Shown: positions 16,899 to 26,207, counted from the first letter of the stretch. The stretch is 64,000 nucleotides of DNA from JBBWZH01 sp035544115 (GCA_963714145.1 OY970235.1:62001-126000), one strand, 5' to 3'. The notes: generated from the sequence alone by a model not told the origin. Program-made: numbers and translations.

Positions 16899-16933
16899 GC
16901 GGAGCCGGGCGACCCGGGGTCGCCCGGCTCCGC
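16899..16933. terminator. 16-bp perfect hairpin between convergent genes
   Basis: Arms 16899-16914 and 16918-16933, perfectly complementary with a 3-base loop, between the ends of the LLM oxidoreductase (16768) and sodC (16964) genes. Likely terminates both transcripts. Confidence 0.75.
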
Positions 16934-16963
16934 GGTCAGCGGGTGGTCGGTGGACCGGCCGGT

Positions 16964-17578
16964 CTACTGGCGCCGGATGACCCCGCAGCCGGTCCGGCCG
17001 CCGGAGTCACCGGTGCCGAGGGTGGCCGCGTCCGGCCCGGGCAGGCCGGTCGTGCTGGACACGTACCGGGTGGGGATGTTGGCCAGGTTGTCCGGGCCGG
17101 CGTGCACGATGATCGCGCTGCCGTCGGCGTCGAAGAGGCTGGCCAGCGCGAACCTGTCGGTCTCCGTCGCCGCGGTGGCGGTGCCGCTCTGGATGACGAG
17201 CAGCGGCGGCAGGTCACCGGCGTGATCGCGGTGCGTGGTGGCCGCCGGGTTGAAGTGTGCGCCGGCGGACAGGAACGGGGCGACGGCGCCGGTGGCCGGG
17301 TCGACCGTGGTGGGGTCGCACACCCCGACCGCGTGCACGTGGAAACCGTGGAATCCGGCTGGCAGCCGGTCCACCTTGACCGCGACCGCAACGGTGTTGC
17401 TGCTGATCTGCTGTAGCACCAGGGTGCCGAGAACGGCGCCGCTGGCGTCGCGGATGGTGGCCCGGGCGGTCGGCACCCGGGCACTGTCGGCGCTGCCGGA
17501 GTTCGGACCCACCAGCGTGTAGGCAGCCACGATGCCGAGGGTGCCGACAGCGCTTGCCACCAACCGGAGCCGCTTCAT
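16964..17578 (-). CDS. sodC: Secreted Cu/Zn superoxide dismutase
   Basis: Exported superoxide dismutase of 204 residues that turns superoxide into oxygen and peroxide outside the membrane. After a signal peptide (ending near GPNSGSADSA) it keeps all metal-ligand blocks: GFHGFHVHAVGVC (two Cu His), GAHFNP (bridging His), HRDHAGDLP (Zn His and Asp), IIVHAGPDNL (Cu His), and the C-terminal GTGDSGGRTGCGVI with the active-site Arg and the disulfide Cys. Start ATG 17578 has GGAGGTCC. A promoter-like TTGACA at 17643-17638 lies upstream. Confidence 0.94.
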   Translation of the reverse strand: MKRLRLVASAVGTLGIVAAYTLVGPNSGSADSARVPTARATIRDASGAVLGTLVLQQISSNTVAVAVKVDRLPAGFHGFHVHAVGVCDPTTVDPATGAVAPFLSAGAHFNPAATTHRDHAGDLPPLLVIQSGTATAATETDRFALASLFDADGSAIIVHAGPDNLANIPTRYVSSTTGLPGPDAATLGTGDSGGRTGCGVIRRQ

Positions 17579-17954
17579 TGGGACCTCCAAAACCAGACGG
17601 ACGGGACGCCCGGCACTGTTCGCCCACTGAACAGCACTGTCAATGACAAACATCCTCTAGGGGGCGAATCGCCCATGCAGGGGTTGGCCGTTGCCGTCCG
17701 GCCGGGCGTTCGCGACCCGGACCGCGGGGGAGCGGGGTGGCCCCTACCACCCATCGCGCCCGATGACCGACGTCGTTGTAATCGCCGGGCAGTTGGTCGC
17801 ATACTGCCGATGCGTTCACCGAGTCCTGTGAACGCGGTGGAAGCGTCTCGGCGCGCGGCGGGCCGGGTGCGCGCGATCCGCTCCGAGCCCGCGGGTGTTG
17901 ACCGGCGTCGGCCGTCAGCTTCGCGGTTCGACCGACCACCATGAAGGAACGAAC
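17579..17954. promoter_or_regulatory. Divergent promoter region of sodC and SGNH-CBM2 gene
   Basis: 376 bases without a gene. On the sodC strand, TTGACA (17643-17638) is followed after 17 bases by AACAGT, a fair sigma-70-type promoter. Its spacer holds the inverted repeat CTGTTC (17616-17621) / GAACAG (17629-17634), a possible repressor site. On the other side I see only an AAGGAAC ribosome-binding site before 17955; the TGTAAGCG element of the other secreted-enzyme genes is absent. Confidence 0.45.
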
Positions 17955-19046
17955 ATGCCGCGAAAGCCTGTCCTCTACGCCGTGCTCGCCGCGCTCGTCG
18001 CGGCGGTGACGTTCACGGTGGCGAGGCCCGCGACGGTCTCGGCCGCCGCTCCGATCAAGATCATGCCGCTGGGCGACTCGATCACCGGTGGGCCCGGCTG
18101 CTGGCGCGCCTACCTGTGGAACCACCTGCAGACAACCGGGTTCACGAACATCGACTTCGTCGGCAGCCAGCCCGGCGGGGGCTGCCCGGGCGGGTTCGCC
18201 TACGACGGCGACAACGAGGGCCACGGTGGCTTCGCGGCCACCGGTATCGCCGACCAGAACCAGTTGCCGCCGTGGCTGGACGCGGCCAGGCCGGACATTG
18301 TCCTGATGCACCTGGGCACGAACGACACCTGGGGCGGCTTCATCCCCACCGCCACCAAACTCGCCGCGTACACGAAGCTGGTCGGCCAGATGCGGGCCAG
18401 CAACCCCAACATGAAGATCGTCGTGGCCAAGATCATCCCGATGAACCCACCCGGTTGCGCCACCTGCGCGCCGGACGTGGTGGCGCTGAACAACGCGATC
18501 CCGGGCTGGGCCGCCGGCCTGACGACCGCCCAGTCCCCGATCGTGGTCGCGGACCTGTGGACCGGCTTCGACACGGTCGCCGACACCAACGGCGACGGGG
18601 TACACCCGAACGACGCCGGCTTCCGGAAGATGGCCGACCGCTGGTACCCGGCGCTCACCCCGCTGCTCGGCGGCGCCGTGGTGACCCCGACCTCCACCCC
18701 GCCGAGTTCGCCGTCCGGTGGCTCCTCCACCCCGCCGGTCGGCGGGGCCTGCACGGCCGGCTACCGGGTGGTCAGCCAGTGGTCGGACGGGTTCCAGGGC
18801 GAGGTGAGCGTGCGCAACAGCACGACCGCGGCGAGGTCGGCGTGGACCGCCACCGTGACCTTCGGCAACGGCCAGCGGATCACCCAGTCATGGAGCGCCA
18901 CCGTCACCCAGACCGGGGCGGCGGCCACCGCCGAGAACCTCAGCTGGAACGGCAGCCTCGCGGCCGGTGCCTCGACCACCTTCGGCTTCCTGGCTTCCTG
19001 GACCGGCAGCAACGCCGCGCCGGCGGTCAGCTGCACGGTCCGCTGA
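17955..19046 (+). CDS. Secreted SGNH hydrolase with C-terminal CBM2 domain
   Basis: Exported esterase of 363 residues with signal peptide (to about ATVSAAAP), SGNH domain containing IMPLGDSITGG, HLGTNDTWGGF and GDGVHPNDAGF, a Ser/Pro/Thr linker, and a CBM2 module (ACTAGYRVVSQWSDGFQGE to LACTVR-type end). It is organised like the esterase at 9040-10122 but differs in sequence and has extra cysteines (GPGCWRAY, GGGCPGGF, PGCATCAPD). Likely a carbohydrate esterase acting on cellulose-bound hemicellulose. Start ATG 17955. Confidence 0.9.
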   Translation: MPRKPVLYAVLAALVAAVTFTVARPATVSAAAPIKIMPLGDSITGGPGCWRAYLWNHLQTTGFTNIDFVGSQPGGGCPGGFAYDGDNEGHGGFAATGIADQNQLPPWLDAARPDIVLMHLGTNDTWGGFIPTATKLAAYTKLVGQMRASNPNMKIVVAKIIPMNPPGCATCAPDVVALNNAIPGWAAGLTTAQSPIVVADLWTGFDTVADTNGDGVHPNDAGFRKMADRWYPALTPLLGGAVVTPTSTPPSSPSGGSSTPPVGGACTAGYRVVSQWSDGFQGEVSVRNSTTAARSAWTATVTFGNGQRITQSWSATVTQTGAAATAENLSWNGSLAAGASTTFGFLASWTGSNAAPAVSCTVR

Positions 19047-19052
19047 CCCCGC

Positions 19053-19089
19053 ACGGTGCGGGCCGGGTGGCGCGACCGGCCCGCACCGT
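19053..19089. terminator. 14-bp perfect hairpin after SGNH-CBM2 gene
   Basis: Arms 19053-19066 and 19076-19089 with a 9-base loop, immediately after the SGNH-CBM2 stop (19046) and before the convergent gene ending at 19147. Confidence 0.7.
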
Positions 19090-19146
19090 CGGCTCGACCG
19101 GGAGCGCGCCCGCGCCGTTGCCGCCGGCCGGGCGGTACGGCCGGGC

Positions 19147-19473
19147 TCAGCCGGGCCGGCCCAGGTCGGTCAGGCCGCGGTAGGTGCCGACGGTCGCGGC
19201 CTCGGCCGGGGTGGGCGGCGTGGCGACCCGGGTGCCGATGGCCCGGCTGAACTCCTGGAACGCCGGCAGCGCCGGCAGCGGGCTGGCTCCGTCCGCGGTG
19301 TCGTGGGTGGACACGTGCACGAACGAGACCCCGTCGGCCAGGCACATGACCTGGTAGTCGACGGTGTCCGGGTGCCGCGCCCGCAGCTGCGCGAAGACGT
19401 CCTCGATCAGGCGGACGTGCTCGGCATGGGCGTCCGGACGGACCGTATAGCTGACGATGACGCTCTGACGCAT
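19147..19473 (-). CDS. Small ABM-like dimeric alpha-beta barrel protein
   Basis: A 108-residue protein of the antibiotic-biosynthesis-monooxygenase/dimeric ferredoxin-like fold: SVIVSYTVRPDAHAEHVRLIEDVFAQL at the start, DYQVMCLADGVSFVHVSTHD in the middle, and LPAFQEFSRAIGTRV. It follows a SigG-type sigma factor gene on the same strand (71 bases apart). Function unknown; small proteins of this fold often accompany ECF sigma factors. Confidence 0.75.
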   Translation of the reverse strand: MRQSVIVSYTVRPDAHAEHVRLIEDVFAQLRARHPDTVDYQVMCLADGVSFVHVSTHDTADGASPLPALPAFQEFSRAIGTRVATPPTPAEAATVGTYRGLTDLGRPG

Positions 19474-19544
19474 GGCAGATTCATCCTTCCCAGGGTCGGA
19501 TCGGACCTGGTGGCGCCCGAGCTCGCGCCCGGGCGGTGCCGCGA

Positions 19545-20585
19545 CTATGCGGGCAACGTCGGTGGAAGGCCGAACAGTGCGAACGAGTCCGGGACGAAGA
19601 ACGCCGTGACCGCGGCGACCTGATCGCCGCGCAGCGTGAGGACGCTGAGGCTGTGCGGGCCGAACGTCCCGGAGGCGTCGTCCGCCAGGTACAGCCCGGC
19701 GGCCAGTTGCGCGTTCGCCACCGCCGGGACGGCTCGCCAGCGATTCTGCCCGACCCGCGCATGTCCGGCGAAGAAGGCCCCGATGGCGTCCGGCCCCCGG
19801 AACCAGACCGGGAACGGCGGCATCGACAGGGTCGCGTCGTCGGTGAGCATCCGGACGATGCCGGCGATGTCACTGCGCTGCCAGGCCTGGACGTACCGGC
19901 TCACGATCGCCCGTTGCGCCTCGCTGCCCAGGGCGCGCAGGGTGGCCTGCTGGCTGGGGTGCGGCACCCGCTCCCGGACGGTCTTGTGCGCCCGCTGCAG
20001 CGAGCTGTACACCGACGTCGGTGTGGTCTGCAGGATCCGGGCGGTCTCGGCGCCGGAGAACCCGAGCACGTCGCGCAGGATGAGCGCGGCCCGCTGCCCG
20101 GCCGGCAGGTGCTGCAGCGCGGCGACGAACGCCAGCTCGACGCTCTCCCGCTGTTCGTAGCGGCCCTCCGGGCCGAGCGCCGGGCCCGGCGCCAGGTGTT
20201 GCTCCGGGTAGGGCTCGATCCACACGGCCTCGGTCACGGGTACGCCCGGGTCGCCGGGATCCTGCTGCGGGTCGGCGGCGGGGCCGTAGTCGGTCGGCAG
20301 CACCCGGGTGGGTCGACTCTCGATCAGCCGCAGGCAGGCGTTGGTGGCGATCCGGTAGAGCCAGGAGCGCACCGAACTGCGGCCCTGGAACCGGTCCAGG
20401 CCGCGCCAGGCCCGCAACAGCGTCTCCTGTAGCGCGTCCTCGGCGTCCGCGGTGGAGCCCAGCATCCGGTAGCAGTGGGCGTGCAGTTCGGCCCGGTGTG
20501 GGGCCATCAGCTGGCGGTAGGCGTCCTCGTCGCCCTGCTGGGCCGCCGCGAGCAGTTCGTCCGCTTCGGCCGGAAGCCTGGTCAT
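19545..20585 (-). CDS. ECF sigma factor with C-terminal SnoaL-like domain (SigG/SigX5 type)
   Basis: Sigma factor of about 346 residues: region 2 (MAPHRAELHAHCYRMLGSTADAEDALQETLLRAWRGLDRF, SSVRSWLYRIATNACL), region 4 (LQHLPAGQRAALILRDVLGFSGAETARILQTTPTSVYSSLQRA) and a fused C-terminal NTF2/SnoaL-like domain (IVSRYVQAWQRSDIAGIVRMLTDDATLSMPPFP to TAFFVPDSFALFGLPPTLP). The fused domain is thought to control activity in place of a separate anti-sigma factor. ATG 20585 is preferred over TTG 20618. A 17-bp tandem repeat lies just upstream (about 20615-20650). Confidence 0.9.
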   Translation of the reverse strand: MTRLPAEADELLAAAQQGDEDAYRQLMAPHRAELHAHCYRMLGSTADAEDALQETLLRAWRGLDRFQGRSSVRSWLYRIATNACLRLIESRPTRVLPTDYGPAADPQQDPGDPGVPVTEAVWIEPYPEQHLAPGPALGPEGRYEQRESVELAFVAALQHLPAGQRAALILRDVLGFSGAETARILQTTPTSVYSSLQRAHKTVRERVPHPSQQATLRALGSEAQRAIVSRYVQAWQRSDIAGIVRMLTDDATLSMPPFPVWFRGPDAIGAFFAGHARVGQNRWRAVPAVANAQLAAGLYLADDASGTFGPHSLSVLTLRGDQVAAVTAFFVPDSFALFGLPPTLPA

Positions 20586-20840
20586 CCGGCCCGCCCCGTC
20601 ATCCGGCCGGCCGGTCAATTGGTCCGCTCCGTCAATTGGTCCGCTCCGTCATCCGCCCCTGCCCGTCGGGTCCGCCGCACGGCCTCCCGAACATACGATC
20701 CGCAGACCGGCCTACTTCCATCGCCCGCGGACAGAAATTCCTGACCGGTTCCGGCCCGGCCGCCCGGCCGCCCGGCCGCCCGGCTGGGCCGAGCAGGCAG
20801 GCGGGGATGAGATCGGCCGGCGGTCGCGTTGCGCACTGGT

Positions 20841-21218
20841 ATGAGCGAAAAGCCAAAGCTGGTCCCGGGCCCGAACCACCCGATCGCCGTTGAGCCGGCG
20901 ACTTCGCGGGTGGTGGTCACGGTGGGTGGCAAGACGGTCGCGGACACCCGGTCCGCGCTCACCCTGCGCGAGGCGTCCTACCCGGCGGTCTACTACATCC
21001 CGCGCGAGGACGCTGACCAGAGCCTGCTCGAACGCACCGATCACCACACGTACTGCCCCTACAAGGGAGAGGCCGCCTACTTCAGCATCACGGCGGGCGA
21101 CCGCGGTACGAACGCGATCTGGACCTACGAGGCGCCGTACGACGCGGTCGCCGCGATCAAGGACCACCTGGCCTTCTACCCCGACCGGGTCGACGCGATC
21201 CAGGAACTGCCGCTCTAA
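20841..21218 (+). CDS. DUF427 domain protein
   Basis: A 125-residue protein of the DUF427 family: VVVTVGGKTVADTRSALTLREASYPAVYYIPRED, then TYCPYKGEAAYFSI and WTYEAPYDAVAAIKDHLAFYPDRVD. Function of the family is unknown; the conserved CPYKG motif is seen. Start ATG 20841. It converges on the GDSL lipase gene with a hairpin between. Confidence 0.88.
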   Translation: MSEKPKLVPGPNHPIAVEPATSRVVVTVGGKTVADTRSALTLREASYPAVYYIPREDADQSLLERTDHHTYCPYKGEAAYFSITAGDRGTNAIWTYEAPYDAVAAIKDHLAFYPDRVDAIQELPL

Positions 21219-21238
21219 CCAGCGACCAGGTCAACGAT

Positions 21239-21274
21239 GGCCGGGTGGACCCGCCCGCGCGGGTCCACCCGGCC
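21239..21274. terminator. 15-bp perfect hairpin between convergent genes
   Basis: Arms 21239-21253 and 21260-21274 with a 6-base loop between the DUF427 stop (21218) and the GDSL lipase stop (21364). Confidence 0.75.
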
Positions 21275-21363
21275 GTTCGCCTTTCCCGTCGCCGCGGACC
21301 GGGCCCCCGCCGCGCGATCGCGGCGCTCGCGATCGCGGTCGGGATGGCCGCCGGCGGCTGCCG

Positions 21364-22143
21364 TCAGGTCACGCCGTTGAGCAGCGCCAGGTAGCCCTGC
21401 GCGTAGCCGGTGGTGTTCGGGTGGAACGACTCGACCAGTTGCAGCACCGAGAACCGGTTGATCCAGGGCGCGGCGCCGCACGCACCGTGCCCGGCGAACT
21501 GGCCGCGGGCGTCGACATAGCGGAGTCCGGCCGCGGCCGCCCGGGCCGAGATGACCGCGTCCAGGGCGTCGGCGCCCCGGTTGAGCGCGGCCCGCTTGGC
21601 CGAGCTGAGGCAGTTGCCGTTGGGTTCCACCAGCCGGGGGTAGCCGAACACCACGACGGTCGCGTTCGGCGCCCGGCCGCGGATCGTCGCGTAGGTGGCG
21701 TCCAGCCGCCCGGGCAGCGTGGTGTTGCCGGCGGCGATGCCGTCGTCGACGGCGCCCGCGCAGCTGCTGTCGGTACCCAGCACGCAGTTCAGCACGATCG
21801 TGAAGAACCCCACGTCGTTGCCGCCGATGGTGATCGTGACCAGGTCGGTGTCCGGAGTCAGCGCGGCGAACTGGTCGGTCATGCTGTCGGTGGTGGCGGC
21901 GCCGCAGGCGACGTACCGGAACGAGGAGACGGCGTGGCTGGCCGCCCACCGCGCCGGGTAGCCGCGCGGGCTGCGGAAGCAGGTGTTCAGCTGGTAGGGC
22001 GGAGCGCCGGTGCCGGCGGAGTACGAATCGCCGAGTGCCACGTAGTCCACCGGCACGGCGGCCGTGGCCGGCGACCCGGCCAGCGCCAGCAGCAGTGCGG
22101 CCGGCGCCAGCGCGGCGCCGAGTCTGCGGAGTCCCCTGCGCAT
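21364..22143 (-). CDS. Secreted GDSL lipase/esterase
   Basis: Exported lipase of 259 residues of the two-residue-dyad SGNH type known from Streptomyces. Signal peptide ends near GSPATAAVP; then VDYVALGDSYSAGTGAP (Ser), TITIGGNDVGFF (oxyanion Asn) and SFHPNTTGYAQGY (catalytic Asp-x-x-His replaced by Ser-x-His-type block). Six cysteines are consistent with three disulfides. AGGAGGT lies before the ATG at 22143. The divergent TetR gene and a TGTAAGCG element in the shared promoter region suggest regulation. Confidence 0.9.
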   Translation of the reverse strand: MRRGLRRLGAALAPAALLLALAGSPATAAVPVDYVALGDSYSAGTGAPPYQLNTCFRSPRGYPARWAASHAVSSFRYVACGAATTDSMTDQFAALTPDTDLVTITIGGNDVGFFTIVLNCVLGTDSSCAGAVDDGIAAGNTTLPGRLDATYATIRGRAPNATVVVFGYPRLVEPNGNCLSSAKRAALNRGADALDAVISARAAAAGLRYVDARGQFAGHGACGAAPWINRFSVLQLVESFHPNTTGYAQGYLALLNGVT

Positions 22144-22212
22144 TCCAGACCTCCTGGGGGTTGCTGGGACAGTCGAGCCGCCGCGGTGCCGGAAAGGTAT
22201 GACCGGTAAGTG

Positions 22213-22225
22213 AGAAATGTAAGCG
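22213..22225 (-). promoter_or_regulatory. Shared operator-like element (TGTAAGCG type), site 2
   Basis: AGAAATGTAAGCG, identical to site 1 over 13 bases and in the same orientation relative to its gene, 75 bases before the GDSL lipase start core-to-ATG. It also lies within the promoter gap of the divergent TetR gene. Confidence 0.5.
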
Positions 22226-22278
22226 GGTGATATTCTCATTACCGTCCAGTAACATTGCCGCTCAGCAGGGACGCCGTC

Positions 22279-22863
22279 GTGCCAGGTGCGCGCCGCAGCG
22301 ACGCCCGCCGCAACCGGGCCGCAATCCTGCGCGCGGCTGTCGAGGCGTTCACCGGCGGCTGCGGCACCGTGACGGTTCAGGGCATCGCCCGCCGCGCCGG
22401 CGTCGGCCAGGCCACGGTGTACCGGCACTTCCCCGACCGCCGGACGCTGGCCGTCGCGGTGCTGCGGGAGCACCTCGCGGCGCTGGAGCGGATGGTCGCG
22501 GCCGCCGCCGGCGAGCCGGCCGCGTTCCGGTCACTGCTGCGGGACGTGCTGCTGGCGCAGGCGTCCATGCGACCGCTGGTCACCGTGCTGCGGCAGTTGC
22601 CGGCCCGGGAGCAGCGGTGGTGTGCCGACCAGGTACTGGCCGTCCTCACCGGGCCGTTCCGCCGCTCCCAGGAAGCCCACCACCTCCGCCGCGACGTCCA
22701 GCTCAGCGACCTGCCGCTCGTCTTCGCCATGCTGGAGGCCACCCTGGAGTCGACGGTCGACAGCGGCACCTCGGAGGCAGCCGTCCGGCGCGTCATCGAC
22801 GTCATCCTCGACGGCCTCTTCCGGACCGGATCCCTGACCCCGGACCGCTGGTCGCGCACCTGA
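22279..22863 (+). CDS. TetR/AcrR family transcriptional regulator
   Basis: A repressor of about 194 residues with the N-terminal HTH (RAAILRAAVEAFTGGCGTVTVQGIARRAGVGQATVYRHFPDRRTLA) and a helical ligand domain typical of SbtR-like members. GTG 22279 is taken as the start; TTG 22255 would add eight residues. It is divergent from the secreted GDSL lipase, which it may control. Confidence 0.88.
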   Translation: MPGARRSDARRNRAAILRAAVEAFTGGCGTVTVQGIARRAGVGQATVYRHFPDRRTLAVAVLREHLAALERMVAAAAGEPAAFRSLLRDVLLAQASMRPLVTVLRQLPAREQRWCADQVLAVLTGPFRRSQEAHHLRRDVQLSDLPLVFAMLEATLESTVDSGTSEAAVRRVIDVILDGLFRTGSLTPDRWSRT

Positions 22864-22940
22864 ACCGGACCGGTCCCGACCGCCCCCGTCAGCCCGCGGC
22901 CGGAACGTTCCCGTCCTCAGTGGACGGACCAGCCGGTGTG

Positions 22941-22976
22941 GCGAGGGCCGGGCGCTCGCCCGCGCCCGGCCCTCGC
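22941..22976. terminator. 14-bp perfect hairpin between convergent genes
   Basis: Arms 22941-22954 and 22963-22976 with an 8-base loop, between the TetR stop (22863) and the GH5-CBM2 stop (22990). Confidence 0.75.
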
Positions 22977-22989
22977 CGTCGTGCCGGGA

Positions 22990-24327
22990 TCAGATCGGGG
23001 TGCAGGTCAGCGCCGGGACGCTGTTGGTGCCGCTCCACGATGCGAGGAAGCCGAAGACGGTGCTGGCTCCGGCGGCGAGGTTGCCGTTGTAGTCCATGTT
23101 GCGGGCGGACGCGGCGGCCCCGTTGCTGGTCACGGTCGCGCTCCAGGCCTGGCTGACGCGCTGGCCGTTGGCGAAGGTCCAGTTCACCGTCCAGCCCCGG
23201 ATCGCGGCGCGGCCGGCGGTCACCCGCACGTCGCCCTGGAAGCCGCCCTGCCACTGCCCCACGATCGAGTACGTCGCCGTGCAGCCGCCCGGGTTGCGGT
23301 GGCGGTGTGGTGGTCGGTGGCGGGCTGGTGGGTGGTGTGGTCGGCGTCCCGCCGCCGAAGATGGACGCTTCCTTCGCGGTCGCCTTGATGCCGTTGGGGC
23401 CGTTGACGATCCGCTGACCCCAGGTGGTGAGCTGGTTGGGGTTGAAGTTGACGGTCATGTCCAGGATCGGATCGGTGTTGCCGCTCCACGACCAGCCGAG
23501 GTAGCCGAGGCCACGGGCGACCGCCTCGGACAGCAGCGTCTCGTGATCCACCTCGCTGGCGCTGAACCGCCAGCCGAACTCGCCGATGACCAGCGGCCAC
23601 CCGTTGGTCTGGAACCGGTTCGAGGTAGTCGACGATGCTGGCGGCGGTGTTGAAGACGGCGTACATGTGGATCGACAGCACCGTGTTGTGCTGGCTGTCG
23701 GCGTTCAGCACCGTCTGCGCGTTGTCCCGCATGGCGAACTGCCAGTCCTGGCCCCAGTTCGGCGCGTCCACCATGAGCAGGTGCTGGAAGCCGTTGCTGC
23801 GCATCTTCTGGATCGCGGCGGTGGTCGCGGCGGTCCACTGGCCGGCGTTGGTGTTGCCGATCGGCTCGTTGCCGATGTTGATGACGACGTAGTTCTCCTG
23901 GCCGACCAGCGCGCTCTTCTGGCTGATCCAGTAGTTGGCCGCCTCGTCGAGGCTGGCGGCCGCGCCGTCCTCGCCGTAGCCGGTGGTGTCGTGCACCTCC
24001 AGGACGCAGATCAGCCGGTTCTGCTTGCACAGCGAGATCACGTCGGCGACGTCGGTGGACGGCCCCCACCGCTTGCCGCTGCCCAGCACCACGCGCACGG
24101 TGTTGGCGCCGGCCGCCTTGATGTCGGCGAACGAGCTGGTCTGGCTCGGTGAACCAGATGTGCGGGTGGTTGACGCCGCGCATGATGAACGTCTGGCCGT
24201 TGGCCTCGACGATGTTGCGGCCGCTGACGTGCAGCCCCACGGCGGCGGCCGCCGGCTGCGCGAACGTCACGATGGATGCGGCGGCTGCGAGCAGGGCAGT
24301 GCCGATGACGAGAAGCGTTCTCTTCAT
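22990..24327 (-). pseudogene. GH5 glycanase (cellulase/mannanase-like) with CBM2, three frameshifts
   Basis: A secreted glycoside hydrolase family 5 enzyme plus CBM2, readable only by changing frame three times. Extra bases are inferred near 24144 (after PHIWFTE), 23621 (after SIVDYL) and 23290 (in the PPPQPG linker); removing one base at each gives about 444 residues. Seen in order: signal peptide (MKRTLLVIGTALLAAAAS...), VVINIGNEPIG with the acid/base Glu, LVIGEFGW with the nucleophile Glu, Pro/Thr linker, and CBM2 from YSIVGQWQGGFQGDVRV. Start ATG 24327 with GAGGTGG. All domains remain conserved, so recent decay or sequencing insertions are more likely than an old pseudogene. Confidence 0.85.
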
Positions 24328-24639
24328 GACCACCTCAGAGTGCGAGGCCCGGAGGGCCAGGGGGCGGGCTACCGCTCCATCCCGTCGCCGCTCAGGAGGT
24401 GCGCCTACTCAGTGCAGGCCTTCCGACAGTGCGCTGCACGATTGTGACGTTTGTAAGCGTCAATCAAGCTACTCGCGGGAGCCGCGTCGAGGCAAGGAGT
24501 TCGGTCCCGATCCGGGCCGGCGGACGCCGGGCCGTGGCCGCCCGAATCCCTCGTCCGGGCCGAGGTGGCGATCCGCTCAGGCCGTCGCCGGCTGCGCCGA
24601 TTGGAGATGGACCAGGTCCGGACGCTCTGGGGGCGATCA
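24328..24639. promoter_or_regulatory. Promoter region of GH5 gene with TGTAAGCG element, site 3
   Basis: 312 bases without a gene between the divergent GH5 and diguanylate cyclase genes. The only clear element is TGTAAGCG at 24452-24459 within GACGTTTGTAAGCGTCAATC, 125 bases before the GH5 start. Its flanks GACG/CGTC make it more symmetric than sites 1 and 2. The core and orientation match the other two. Confidence 0.45.
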
Positions 24640-26166
24640 ATGACTGGGATGTCGCTACGGCTGTCGCGGTCGACGCTGTGGGTGTGGGCGCTGGTGGTCG
24701 GCGCGGTGCTGATCGTGGGGGTCTTCGCCCTCAGGGCGCTGAGCTCCTGGGACAATGCCGCGGACCTGTCGTACAGCGCCGTGTCGCTGGTGGCCACAGT
24801 GGGCATCGCGACCGGGATCGTCGTGCACCGGCCGGCGCGGCCGCTGCCGTGGATTCTGCTCGCCGTGGGCCAGTTGTCCTACACCGTGGCTGATGTGTCC
24901 TTGTTCGTGACCACGGCCACCGGCAACGAGCGGTTCCCGGGCGTGCCTGACTTCTTCTACCTCCTGCAGTTCCCACTGGTGATCTCGGCGTTGGCCGTCG
25001 TAGTCCGGAGGCGGACGCCGGGTTGGCACGCGCCGACCTGGATCGACGCGGCGGTGTTGGGCACCGCGGCGTCCCTGGTCTGATGGGTGTACATAATTGC
25101 GCCGCTGGCGGCAGGGTCGGACATGACCCGCTCCGCGATGGCGGTCACGGTCGCCTACCCGGTGATGGACCTGCTCGTGCTGGCGATGGCGCTGCGGTTG
25201 ATGCTCGGTGGCGGCAGCCGGCCGGTCTCGTTCCTGCTGGTGGTGGCGAGCCTCACCGCGATGCTCGTCGGTGACGTCGCCTACACCCTGCAGGCCGCGG
25301 GCGGGTCGTGGATCGGCGGCAGCTGGGTGAAGGCCACCTGGTTGGTCTCGTACGTGCTGGTCGCCGCGGCCGCGTTGCATCCGTCGATGCGGGCGCTGGA
25401 CGCCAAGACCCACACGCTGGCGCCGACGGCAACCGCCCGACGCCTGTCGCTGTTGGCCGCGGCATCACTCCTCGCGCCGACCGTCCTGCTGGCGCAGCAC
25501 GTGCAAGCGGAAACGCAGCATGAGCCAGTGATCGCGGTTGCCTGCATGGCACTGTTCCTGCTGGTGTTGGCGCGCATGACCGGCCTGGTGACGGTCCAGC
25601 GAATCACCGCGGTCACCGACGGGCTCACCCAACTGCGCACCCGCGGGTACTTCACCGAGGCCCTGCGCACCGAATGCGAACGCGCCCGCCGCTCGGGGCG
25701 GCCGGTCGGGCTGGTCATCGCCGACGCCGACCATTTCAAGCGGATCAACGACACCTACGGCCACCCCGCCGGTGACCAGGTGCTCATCGAGATCGGCAAG
25801 CGGCTGCGGCAGCACTCCCGGTCCAGCGACACGATCGCCCGCTACGGCGGCGAGGAGTTCGTGATCCTGCTACCGGAGGCGACCACCGAGTACGCCGTCG
25901 TAGTCGGTGAGCGGATCCGGGCCGGCCTTGCCGCAACACCGTTCCTGGTGAACGGCGACGTCGCCGTCGACATCACGATCTCCGTCGGCGCGGCCAGCAC
26001 CGCCGGGCACCGCGCGGACCCGGAGAGCCTCCTGCACACCGCCGACGAGGCCCTCTATGCCGCGAAGCACCGCGGACGCAACCAGGTAGTCGCCGCTACC
26101 GTATCCGCCGACACGGCCCAACCGGTCCGGACCGAGCCGAGCCCGGTGCCGGCGACCGTCGGCTGA
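24640..26166 (+). pseudogene. Membrane-bound diguanylate cyclase (GGDEF), interrupted by in-frame TGA
   Basis: One continuous frame encodes an N-terminal multi-helix membrane sensor and a C-terminal GGDEF domain making cyclic di-GMP, but a TGA at 25081-25083 (between GTAASLV and WVYIIAPLAAG) cuts it. The cyclase is complete: ADADHFKRINDTYGHPAGDQ, RYGGEEF active site and, five residues upstream, RSSD matching the RxxD inhibitory site. A downstream ATG at 25123 or restart at GTG 25087 could still give a shorter membrane-anchored cyclase. ATG 24640 is taken as start. Could be a nonsense mutation or a sequencing error. Confidence 0.8.
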
Positions 26167-26207
26167 GTTCTGCCGGGTCGGGCGCGGCGGCAGGTCCGGC
26201 TGGTCGG

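Noticed and set aside
25081..25083. Selenocysteine read-through of the TGA in the diguanylate cyclase
   Set aside because: The position is in a membrane-sensor region with no catalytic Cys, I see no SECIS-like hairpin directly after it, and no selenoprotein genes are in the window.
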